Assembly: GCA_934463175.1 (NCBI GenBank)
Contig: CAKSIW010000015.1
Span: 1 to 40,125, forward strand
Direction: 5' to 3'
DNA from: an uncultured Clostridia bacterium
GTDB lineage: Bacteria; Bacillota; Clostridia; Monoglobales; Monoglobaceae
Length of the DNA: 40,125 nucleotides
The notes under the pieces were generated by a model. The model was not told the DNA's origin. It was given only the letters and a program-made list of their open reading frames with translations, and ran no database searches. This document shows, in pieces, positions 6,900 to 14,020 of the stretch; within the stretch, counting starts at the first letter, position 1, and each line of letters starts with the position of its first letter. Both the position numbers and the translations under genes were made by a program.

Positions 6900-8102
6900 A
6901 TGAAAAAATATTTACATCTGACCGAAAAGCAAAACGAGCTTATGAACATTGCCTGCGGCGGTCTCAGACGAATCAACGTCCTGCACGGCAGCGTCAGAAG
7001 CGGCAAGACTTGGGCAAGCCTTGTTCTGTGGTGCGTCTGGATTCGCAATATGCCGATTGAAAGCTCATATATCATGGCGGCAAAGACAATGACCGCGCTC
7101 AAGCGCAACTGCCTTGACCTGCTTGAAAAGCTTGCCGGACAACGGAACTTTAAATATTCCATCTCAAAAAAAGAGGCGACCCTTTTCGGCAGACGGATAT
7201 ATCTCGAAAGCGTCAGCGATTCGGGTGCGGAGGGCAAAATCCGCGGAATGACGCTCAGGGGGGCATACTGCGATGAGCTGACGCTGTTTGATGAGAGCTT
7301 CTTCAGTATGCTGCTGTCGCGTTTGTCCGAGCCGGGCGCAAGGCTGTTCGCAACCACCAACCCCGACAACCCAAATCACTGGTTTAAGGTCAACTACATC
7401 GACCGCCGCGAAGAGCTTGATCTCCTCCTGATGGAATTTCTGATTGATGACAACACCTTTCTTGACCCTGCATATGTCGCCTCTCTCAAAAAAGAATATA
7501 CGGGCGTTTTCTACCGCCGCTTCATTCTCGGCGAGTGGTGCTGTGCGGAGGGGCTGGTCTATCCCATGTTTGACGCGGCACGGCATGTGGTCGCGGAAAT
7601 ACCGCCGCCGAAGGGCGAATGCGAATATTACATATCAATTGACTACGGAACAATGAACCCGTGCAGCATGGGGCTTTGGCGGCTTGATGAGGAGCGTGCG
7701 GTGAGAATTGCGGAATGGTATTATTCGGGCAGAAAGGAACGGAAGCTGCTCACCGATGAGGAATACTGCGACCGCCTGGAGGAGCTTGCCGAGGGATATG
7801 ACATTCGGTGCATAATCATTGACCCGTCAGCCGCAAGCTTCATTGAGGCAATTCGCCGCCGCGGAAAATTTTCGGTGCGCAAGGCGGACAACAGCGTTCT
7901 GAACGGAATCAGAATCACGGGTACGCTGCTTGCGTCGGACAGGCTGCTGTTTCACAAAAGCTGCACCGACACAATCCGCGAGTTCGGCACATATTCATGG
8001 GACAGCGACGCGCCCGAGGACAGGGTGATTAAGGAGTTCGATCATGCGATGGACGATATCAGATATTTTTGTGCAACGGTTGCCGCAAGACGGCTCAGAT
8101 AA
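6900..8102 (+). CDS. terL: Phage terminase large subunit (PBSX-like)
   Basis: A 400-residue DNA-packaging motor. The ATPase domain has Walker A GSVRSGKT (residues 30-37), a Walker B-type YCDELTL (about 123-129) and the coupling segment LFATTNPDNPNHW. The nuclease half has acidic stretches SIDYGTMNP, IIIDPSA and DDIRYF expected to hold metal ions. Length and motif order suit the PBSX/SPP1-type large subunit. The reading frame is intact with no missing catalytic motif, which matters because the surrounding region otherwise looks stripped down. ATG at 6900 follows GGAGGACATC. Confidence 0.92.
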   Translation: MKKYLHLTEKQNELMNIACGGLRRINVLHGSVRSGKTWASLVLWCVWIRNMPIESSYIMAAKTMTALKRNCLDLLEKLAGQRNFKYSISKKEATLFGRRIYLESVSDSGAEGKIRGMTLRGAYCDELTLFDESFFSMLLSRLSEPGARLFATTNPDNPNHWFKVNYIDRREELDLLLMEFLIDDNTFLDPAYVASLKKEYTGVFYRRFILGEWCCAEGLVYPMFDAARHVVAEIPPPKGECEYYISIDYGTMNPCSMGLWRLDEERAVRIAEWYYSGRKERKLLTDEEYCDRLEELAEGYDIRCIIIDPSAASFIEAIRRRGKFSVRKADNSVLNGIRITGTLLASDRLLFHKSCTDTIREFGTYSWDSDAPEDRVIKEFDHAMDDIRYFCATVAARRLR

Positions 8103-8129
8103 TAAAAGAAAGCGAAAGGAGAAAAAACA

Positions 8130-9464
8130 ATGGCAATTATAACGGATTTTTTCAGGAGGCTGACCGATTCGGCACTTGACAGGTCAACCGTGAGGTCGGC
8201 TCTGAAAACAGATATTGTGTCATCGGACGCAATGGCGGAGGCGCAGGCGGTCTGGAAGGAGCTTTATGAAAAGCCCGGCGGGCTTCATCTTGCGGCGGCG
8301 GTGTCGTCGGAGATTGCAAGAATGGTGACGATTGAGGTCAGCTCGAAAATCACGGGCAGCGAGAGGGCGGATTTCCTGAACCGGTGCTACAGCCGCGTGA
8401 TTGAAAACATCAGAACCCCGGTTGAATTTGGCTGTGCCTTGGGCGGTTTGGTGTTCAAGCCGTATGTCAGCGGCGGTACAATTGAGGTGGATTTTGTCCG
8501 CGCAGACGAGTTTTTCCCGACGGCTTTTGATGATTCGGGCAGAATATGCGGCGCGGTGTTTGTCCAGCGTCTGCGGCGAGACGGGAAATATTTCACAAGG
8601 CTTGAAGAACACCGTCTTTCGGGGACGGAATATAAAATCACCAACCGCGCATATGTGAGCGGCACGCACGGTGCGCTCGGCAGACCGATTGCGCTGAAGG
8701 AAAGCGGGGTCTGGACGGATATGGCGGAGGAAATGACGATTGGAAATGTGAAAAAGCCGCTTTTCGGATATTTCAAGCCTGCGCTGGCGAACAGCATTGA
8801 TTTTTCACCATCTCTCGGCGTTTCGGTGTTTGCGAACGCGGTCAATCTGATTGAGGATGCGGATGCGCAATATGAACGGCTGATGTGGGAGTTTGAGAGC
8901 GGCGAGCGCGCCCTGATTGCAAACAGCATGGCGTTTCGGCGCGACAAGGACGGAAAGCCGAGGCTTCCCGACAGGCGGCTTTACCGCACGCTTGATGTGG
9001 ACGATGTTGACTTTTTCCGCGAGTGGTCGCCGTCCATGCGCGACAATAGCCTTGTGAACGGGCTTGACAGGATATTCCGTCAGATTGAGTTCTCGTGCGG
9101 ACTTGCATACGGAACTCTTTCGGACGTGCAGACAAGCGACAAGACGGCGGAGGAAATCCGAAATTCAAAGCAGCGGAGCTATGCGACGGTTGCGGATAAT
9201 CAGAAAGCACTGCGCAATGCGCTGTCGGATCTGATATATGCCATGGACGTTTGGTGCACTCTGTATAAGCTTGCGCCGATCGGCACATGGAACGTTGATT
9301 TTGATTTTGACGACAGTATTGCGGCGGACAGGCAGGCGGAGTTTGAGGAAAAAATGAGGCTGATTCAAAGCGGTATTATGATGCCGTGGGAGTTCCGCGC
9401 GTGGTATTTCGGCGAGGACGAGGAGACGGCACGGGCAAGGGTCGGCACTGCGGCGGAAAAGTGA
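8130..9464 (+). CDS. Phage portal protein (SPP1 gp6-like)
   Basis: A 444-residue portal candidate forming the dodecameric vertex through which DNA enters the head. Support is its position directly after terL and its size. It has a Gly-rich middle segment (EFGCALGGLVFKPYV) and a C-terminal region with SDVQTSDKTAEEIRNSKQRS, the stretch seen in SPP1-like portals, followed by a long helix. It ends with an acidic MPWEFRAWYFGEDEETAR tail. ATG at 8130 follows AAAGGAG. The scaffold gene follows after 33 bases. Confidence 0.85.
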   Translation: MAIITDFFRRLTDSALDRSTVRSALKTDIVSSDAMAEAQAVWKELYEKPGGLHLAAAVSSEIARMVTIEVSSKITGSERADFLNRCYSRVIENIRTPVEFGCALGGLVFKPYVSGGTIEVDFVRADEFFPTAFDDSGRICGAVFVQRLRRDGKYFTRLEEHRLSGTEYKITNRAYVSGTHGALGRPIALKESGVWTDMAEEMTIGNVKKPLFGYFKPALANSIDFSPSLGVSVFANAVNLIEDADAQYERLMWEFESGERALIANSMAFRRDKDGKPRLPDRRLYRTLDVDDVDFFREWSPSMRDNSLVNGLDRIFRQIEFSCGLAYGTLSDVQTSDKTAEEIRNSKQRSYATVADNQKALRNALSDLIYAMDVWCTLYKLAPIGTWNVDFDFDDSIAADRQAEFEEKMRLIQSGIMMPWEFRAWYFGEDEETARARVGTAAEK

Positions 9465-9497
9465 AAGCAGAGATTATATATATAATGGAGGAAAAAA

Positions 9498-10055
9498 ATG
9501 AAAGAAGAATATACAAACAACAATTTGGGGGAGACTGCGGAAAGCGTTGAGGGGGCTGTTTCCGAAGCTGTTTCGGATTCGGAGACGGACGCGGCGGAGC
9601 TGCAAAAGCAGCTGATTGCGGAGAGGGAACGCGCCGAGGGCTTTGAAGCCGAAATCGGCAGACTGCGCGAGTCATTGGGTGAGGCAGATATATTGAAGAA
9701 TAAGGTTGAAGAGCTGCAAAAGACCATTGACGCGCATAAGGCTGCGGAGAATGAGGCACAAAGAAAGCGCATATTGCAGGACAGATTTCTGAAGGCAGCG
9801 GACGGGGCTGAGTTTATTAATGATTTTACCCGTGACGGCTTGCTCAGAGAATTTGAGGGTGCGGTGTGCGACAAGGCGTATGAGGGAATGGAGGATACCG
9901 AGGTGTTTGGCAGGCTAGTGAGCGGCCGCAGCAACCTGTTTGCACCAAGGTCGGGGATTCCGTCGGTTGTTGCAGCATCGTCGGGCGCGCTTTCTGCGCT
10001 GTCTGATGACGATGTGAGGGAGGTTATGGGTCTTTCGGCGCGCATCGGACACTAA
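9498..10055 (+). CDS. Capsid scaffolding protein (DUF4355-like)
   Basis: A 185-residue acidic, coiled-coil protein (charged helix about residues 30-105) between portal and major capsid protein, as expected for a scaffold that is removed from procapsids. ATG follows GGAGGAAAAA. No protease gene is visible nearby. The final three codons and the stop lie inside a repeat copy: the text around 10043-10082 recurs almost unchanged at 10289-10328. The repeat has therefore supplied the terminus, and the original tail may have been a few residues different. Confidence 0.75.
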   Translation: MKEEYTNNNLGETAESVEGAVSEAVSDSETDAAELQKQLIAERERAEGFEAEIGRLRESLGEADILKNKVEELQKTIDAHKAAENEAQRKRILQDRFLKAADGAEFINDFTRDGLLREFEGAVCDKAYEGMEDTEVFGRLVSGRSNLFAPRSGIPSVVAASSGALSALSDDDVREVMGLSARIGH

Positions 10056-10754
10056 CGTTCCGTCTGACCCGAAGGGTCAGACAGTCACTTTCAGCCCGCG
10101 CGCGCCTCTTTCCCAAAAAGCTGCGCTTTTCGGGAGCCCTGTTCGCGTTGCTCACTTTTTGCGCAAGTAATTTTGCTCCGCGCGACCTGTTCGGTCACGC
10201 AGTCGCCCTATACTTGGCTGCGCCGCCTTCCCAAAAAGTGTCGGCAATGCCTCCGCTTTTCGGGAACCCTACTCGCGTTGCTCGTTTTCATCGGGCATTA
10301 ACGCTCCGTCTGACCCGAAGGGTCAGACAGTCACTTTTAGCCCGTGACGTCGTCGCGCAGCGGACATATTTGCTCCGCGCGACCTGTTCGTCGTCGCAGC
10401 GCAAGCATTTATGCTCCGTCCTCCCTGTTCGGTCGGACAATCGCTCTATGCTTGGCTGCTCGTCGTCGCGCAGCGGACATATTTGCTCCGCGTGACCTGT
10501 TCGGTCACGCAGTCGCTTTTAGTCCGTGCGCTCCTCTTTCCCAAAAAGCTCTGCTTTTTGGGAGCCCTAAACCCCCCAAGGCAAGTGCTCGTCGCAACAC
10601 AAGCGGTTTTGCTCCGTCCTCCCTGTTTGGTCGGACAGTCGCTCTGCGCTTGGTTGCGCCTCTTTCCCAAAAAGTGTCGGCAATGCCTCCGCTTTTCGGG
10701 AGCCCTGTTCGCTCTGCTCACTTACTTTTTGTCCGCAGAGTATATCTTTAAGCC
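10056..10754. repeat. Array of X/Y palindromic modules
   Basis: About 700 bases without a gene between scaffold and capsid genes. Two perfect hairpins GTCTGACCCGAAGGGTCAGAC occur at 10062-10082 and 10308-10328. GCGTGACC-TGTTC-GGTCACGC forms at about 10493-10513. Several X-type ends pair CCCAAAAAGC with GCTTTTTGGG or CCCGAAAAGC with GCTTTTCGGG. TTTGCTCCGCG and GCTCCGTCCTCCCTGTTCGG recur repeatedly. Long reading frames exist on both strands but only follow the repeat. Confidence 0.8.
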
Positions 10755-11114
10755 GCGCCTTGTTGTTGGTCATGATGTCGGATTTTGCGAGGAACACGGA
10801 TTTTTGGCGTGAACCGTGCGCACGAATTAATCAATTTCCATAATGTGCGCACGGTTCAGTCCGACAAAACCGCTGACTGCGGTTTTAATTCGGACGGCGC
10901 CATCGGAGCAGCGCAAGCAATTATGTTCAGTCCGCCCTTGTCGGTCGGACATCACTTTGAGCTTGGCTGCTCCTCTTTCCCAAAAAGCGTCGGCAACGCC
11001 TCCACTTTTTGGGAGCCCTGTTCGCGCTGCTCAAAATTCGGTGTCCGAGCAAAGCAATTCCGACACATGACTAATGACGGCGCACAGGGGGTTGCGGGGG
11101 CAGCACCCCCGCAA
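10755..11114 (-). repeat. Palindromic unit, hybrid type, with X module
   Basis: Minus-oriented unit 10755-11083 with G-box 11092-11114 (TTGCGGGGG...CCCCCGCAA) and an X module at about 10905-11035. It is a hybrid: stem II (10811-10857) is the GAACCGTGCGCAC allele, but stem I is the GTCCGA/ACCGC allele, which elsewhere accompanies the other stem II. Confidence 0.88.
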
Positions 11115-11275
11115 AAAAGAGGTTTGGGGAGATTCCCCACAAAAAATGGGTCTGGGAACTCCGTTTCTCACAAAAGGGGTGTGGGGGCAACGCCTTTGCT
11201 TTTCGAAAGCTCCGATTATATCGGTGAAGAGGGGGCGCGGGGGAAACTCCCCCGAAAATAAAAAACTTTTAAAAA
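11115..11275. repeat. G-box array before the capsid gene
   Basis: Small hairpin units (TGGGGAGATTCCCCA, GGGAACTCCGTTTCTC, GGGGGAAACTCCCCC) ending only a few bases before the capsid ribosome binding site. The last hairpin (about 11240-11256) would sit in the 5-prime leader of the capsid message. Confidence 0.7.
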
Positions 11276-11289
11276 AGGAGAAAAAATCT

Positions 11290-12168
11290 ATGTCAAATTC
11301 TGTTACAAAATTCAAAAAATACATAGACCTTCTTGACGAGGTCTATAAGGTTGCGTCCGTGACATCGGTGCTTGACGGCAACAACCGTCTTGTCCGCATG
11401 GGCGCAAACGCAAACGAAATCATAATTCCGAAAATTTCAATGGACGGTCTTGCCGACTATAGCCGTGAAAGCGGATATGTCAGCGGCGACATCACTCTCA
11501 CAAACGAGACTGTTGCCTTCAACTATGAAAGAGGACGTTCCTTCAACGTTGACGCGATGGACGATGAGGAAACAGCAGGAATCGCATTCGGTCAGCTCTC
11601 GGGCGAGTTTATCCGCACAAAGGCTGCTCCCGAAATCGACGCGTTCCGCTTTGCCAAATATGCAGGCACAACAGGCATAACCGCGGCAACTGCGGCTGTG
11701 CTGTCGGCAGGCACGGATACCCTTGCCGCTCTCATTGCCGCTCAGAACAGCATGGACGAGAATGAAGTCCCCACAGAAAGCAGAATCCTGTTTATAACTC
11801 CGACACTTTATAACGGTGTCATGAACCTTGATACAACAAAATCAAAGGCGGTTCTCGATTCCTTTGCTCAGATTGTCAAGGTTCCGCAGAGCCGTTTCTA
11901 CACCGCAATTGACCTCTATGACGGCTCAACCACAGGCGAGACGGCAGGTCACTATGTCAAGGATTCGACAAGCGGCAAGAACATCAACTTCATGGTCATT
12001 GAGAAGAGCGCGGCAATTCAGTATCAGAAGCATGTTGTCAGCAAGGTTGTCTCACCCGAGGAGAATCAGTCGTCTGACGGCTGGAAGTTCTTCTACCGTT
12101 CATACGGCATTGCCGATGTATATGAAAACAAGGCTTGCGGAATCTATCTGCACGCATCAACAAACTAA
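11290..12168 (+). CDS. Major capsid protein (HK97 fold)
   Basis: A 292-residue protein following the scaffold. It has the early segment MGANANEIIIPKISMDGLAD (E-loop and spine helix region), an A-domain stretch DENEVPTESRILFITPTLYN, and a C-terminal beta-rich segment SSDGWKFFYRSYGIADVYEN, all typical of HK97-fold capsid proteins of Firmicute siphophages. ATG at 11290 is chosen because AAAGGAG precedes it; the frame is open further upstream only through repeat DNA. It is separated from the scaffold gene by 1.2 kb of repeats, which is very unusual inside a late operon. Confidence 0.88.
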   Translation: MSNSVTKFKKYIDLLDEVYKVASVTSVLDGNNRLVRMGANANEIIIPKISMDGLADYSRESGYVSGDITLTNETVAFNYERGRSFNVDAMDDEETAGIAFGQLSGEFIRTKAAPEIDAFRFAKYAGTTGITAATAAVLSAGTDTLAALIAAQNSMDENEVPTESRILFITPTLYNGVMNLDTTKSKAVLDSFAQIVKVPQSRFYTAIDLYDGSTTGETAGHYVKDSTSGKNINFMVIEKSAAIQYQKHVVSKVVSPEENQSSDGWKFFYRSYGIADVYENKACGIYLHASTN

Positions 12169-12214
12169 AGCATAAGCGGACGGTTTCCCGTCCGCACAGG
12201 GAGGAGGGGTCGCG

Positions 12215-12289
12215 ATGACGGTTGTCGGACTGATTGAGAAAAAACCGAAAAAGAAGCCTGCAAGGGGTGGAAAGAATGAAAAGAATTGA
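12215..12289 (+). CDS. Possible 24-residue basic peptide
   Basis: A short frame, MTVVGLIEKKPKKKP followed by ARGGKNEKN, with a strong GGGAGGAGGGG ribosome binding site. It overlaps the start of the next gene by 14 bases, so it could serve translational coupling. Small basic proteins are common between capsid and connector genes in related phages. Support is the ribosome binding site only. Confidence 0.35.
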   Translation: MTVVGLIEKKPKKKPARGGKNEKN

Positions 12290-12629
12290 CATTCCGTATG
12301 AATATTACTACACAGAGTTTTGCCGCGGCGAAGGCGGCATAATTCCCAAGGAGAGCTTTGCAAGGTTCGTTGAAATGGCATGGCGTGAGCTGATTCCGCT
12401 CTGCACCTCGGATTGCGGCGCAGAGTTTGAGGACGCGGTCAGGCAGGCAGTCTGCCTGATTGCGGAGGAGCTGTTTTCGCGCAGCTCGCGCGGTGAGGCG
12501 GTTCGTGAGGATATTGACGGATATTCCGTGACATATTCCGCGCCGCTTCCGCTTGCAAGGGTCATATGCGCAATTGCGGTGAAAATGCTCGGTGAGAGCG
12601 GCGTGCTGTTTGCGGGGGTGGAAGGGTGA
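12276..12629 (+). CDS. Head-tail connector protein (gp6/gp15-like)
   Basis: A 117-residue helical protein directly after the capsid gene, in the slot of the head-tail adaptor that docks under the portal. It has a conserved-looking pattern FARFVEMAWRELIPLC, then EDAVRQAVCLIAEELFSRSS, and a final helix containing ICAIAVKMLGESGV. ATG at 12276 follows AAGGGGTGG. Its stop overlaps the next start (GTGA). The family assignment rests on position, size and all-helical character. Confidence 0.65.
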   Translation: MKRIDIPYEYYYTEFCRGEGGIIPKESFARFVEMAWRELIPLCTSDCGAEFEDAVRQAVCLIAEELFSRSSRGEAVREDIDGYSVTYSAPLPLARVICAIAVKMLGESGVLFAGVEG

Positions 12630-12949
12630 TTTCAAATTCGTATGTTACGCTTTTCCGCCTTGACGAGTCCGAGGGGAAATACAGGCGCGAGGGAACATAT
12701 CCGGCATGGGTTCACCGGAGAATGAAGCTGCGCAGCGGTGACGGCGGGGCAAGGACGCAGGACGCATTTGATGTGAGGATTGACAGCCGTATCCTGCGGA
12801 CGTGCTGCACGGGGGATATGATTTTTTTCGGAAAGACATCGGAACCTGCCCCCGACCTTTCAAAGTGCCGCCGTGTTTCTGCGGTTTCCGACAGCCGTTT
12901 CGGCGGCAGTCCTCACTGGCACCTGAAAGCGGAGTTTGATTATCGCTGA
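12626..12949 (+). CDS. Head closure/stopper-like protein
   Basis: A 107-residue protein with a GTG start overlapping the upstream stop. The beta-rich pattern with WVHRRMKLRSGDGG and VDS-like turns, together with its position between adaptor and tail-completion genes, fits a small head-completion (stopper) protein. No motif is decisive. Thirteen bases separate it from the next gene. Confidence 0.5.
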   Translation: MISNSYVTLFRLDESEGKYRREGTYPAWVHRRMKLRSGDGGARTQDAFDVRIDSRILRTCCTGDMIFFGKTSEPAPDLSKCRRVSAVSDSRFGGSPHWHLKAEFDYR

Positions 12950-12963
12950 GAGGAGGGTCGGTT

Positions 12964-13374
12964 ATGGTTAATGAGGTTATGGAGTTTTTATCGGAATGTC
13001 CGCTCCTTAAAAACAGACTGCTGAACGTGAATTATCTTTCGCACCGCACGGGGGCATGTTCGCTGGAGAGCACCGAGGGCGGCGCAGTGATTGCAAAATA
13101 TGCCGACGGCGCACAGCGTCGGCGCGAAAGGTTTGTGTTTGCGGCGCGTGAGGCGTTTTCCGAGGACAAGGGGCATAATATCGCGGCGGCGGAGCTTTTT
13201 GAGGGCATTCGTGCGTGGCTTGCCGAAAAAAACGCACAGGGCGACCTTCCCGCGCTTCCGGAAGGCTGCACGGCGGTCTCGCTTCTTGCGGAGCAGGGCT
13301 GGAGACGGAGCGGCTCGGGGAGCGTTGACGCGAGATATGAAATGCAGCTTGAGTTGGATTATTATATGGAATGA
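12964..13374 (+). CDS. Tail terminator/minor capsid-like protein
   Basis: A 136-residue protein, MVNEVMEFLSECPLLKN onwards, resembling the group of Firmicute phage proteins between head closure and major tail protein (beta sheet with two helices, C-terminal MQLELDYYME strand). It would cap the tail tube at the neck. ATG follows GAGGAGGGTCGGTT. It is followed directly by a repeat unit instead of the major tail gene. Confidence 0.6.
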   Translation: MVNEVMEFLSECPLLKNRLLNVNYLSHRTGACSLESTEGGAVIAKYADGAQRRRERFVFAAREAFSEDKGHNIAAAELFEGIRAWLAEKNAQGDLPALPEGCTAVSLLAEQGWRRSGSGSVDARYEMQLELDYYME

Positions 13375-13384
13375 AGGGACTTTT

Positions 13385-13611
13385 TATGGGGGTGCACCCC
13401 CATACCCCCCTGTGCGCCGTCATTCGTCTCGGTTGGATTAATTGCTCAAACAAAGGATTTTACGCCGCACTCACAGATTAAAGCCGAAATCATCGGCTTT
13501 GCTGTGCTGAACCGTGCGCACAATTAAGGAAATTGAAAATGTGTGCGCACGGTTCACGGTGAAAATCCATGTTTTTTGCAAAATCCAACTGCGAGACAAA
13601 TAACAAGGCGC
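13385..13611 (+). repeat. Palindromic unit (plus orientation)
   Basis: G-box 13385-13404 (TATGGGGGTGCACCCCCATA), then unit 13414-13611 with stem I GCCGA/TCGGC and stem II 13509-13555 (GAACCGTGCGCACA and complement). Right-arm AATCCAACTGCGAGAC pairs with left-arm GTCTCGGTTGGATT. Confidence 0.9.
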
Positions 13612-14010
13612 AGCCTTAAAATTTACTTTGCGGACAAACCGTGAAGAAAGAAAAAGAGTGTAGGGCTCCCCAAAAGTGTATAGGGTTCCCAAAAAGTGGA
13701 GGCATTGCCGACGCTTTTTGGAAAAGAGGAGCAGCCAAGCGCAGAGCGATTGTCCGACCGAACAGGGAGGACGGAGCAAAAATTGCTTGTGCTGCGACGA
13801 CGGCACGGACTAAAGGCGACTGCGTGACCGAACATCCCCCCTTTTCCAAAGGGGGGCGGCAAGTGCAGCGCACTTGCCTTGGGGGGTTTAGGGCTCCCGA
13901 AAAGCGGAGCTTTTCGGGAAAGAGGAGCGCGCGGACTGAAAGCGACTGCGTGACCGAACAGGTCATGCGGAGCAAATATGTCCGCTGCGCGACGACAGTA
14001 GTGAAGAAAT
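13612..14010. repeat. X-module block before the fibre gene
   Basis: About 400 bases without a gene. Two X modules in plus orientation (CCCAAAAAG...CTTTTTGG at 13690-13725; CCCGAAAAGC-GGA-GCTTTTCGGG at about 13897-13919), with GTCCGACCGAACAGGGAGGAC and GTGACCGAACAGGTCATGC between them. It ends just before the GGAG ribosome binding site of the gene at 14021. Confidence 0.8.
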
Positions 14011-14020
14011 GGAGAATAAT

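Noticed and set aside
10148..10812. Overlapping plus-strand proteins of 115-135 residues
   Set aside because: They lie wholly inside X/Y modules, share peptides with other repeat loci and have no conserved domain.
10056..11270. CRISPR array
   Set aside because: The repeated segments are palindromic modules of unequal length without regular spacers, and no cas genes are nearby.
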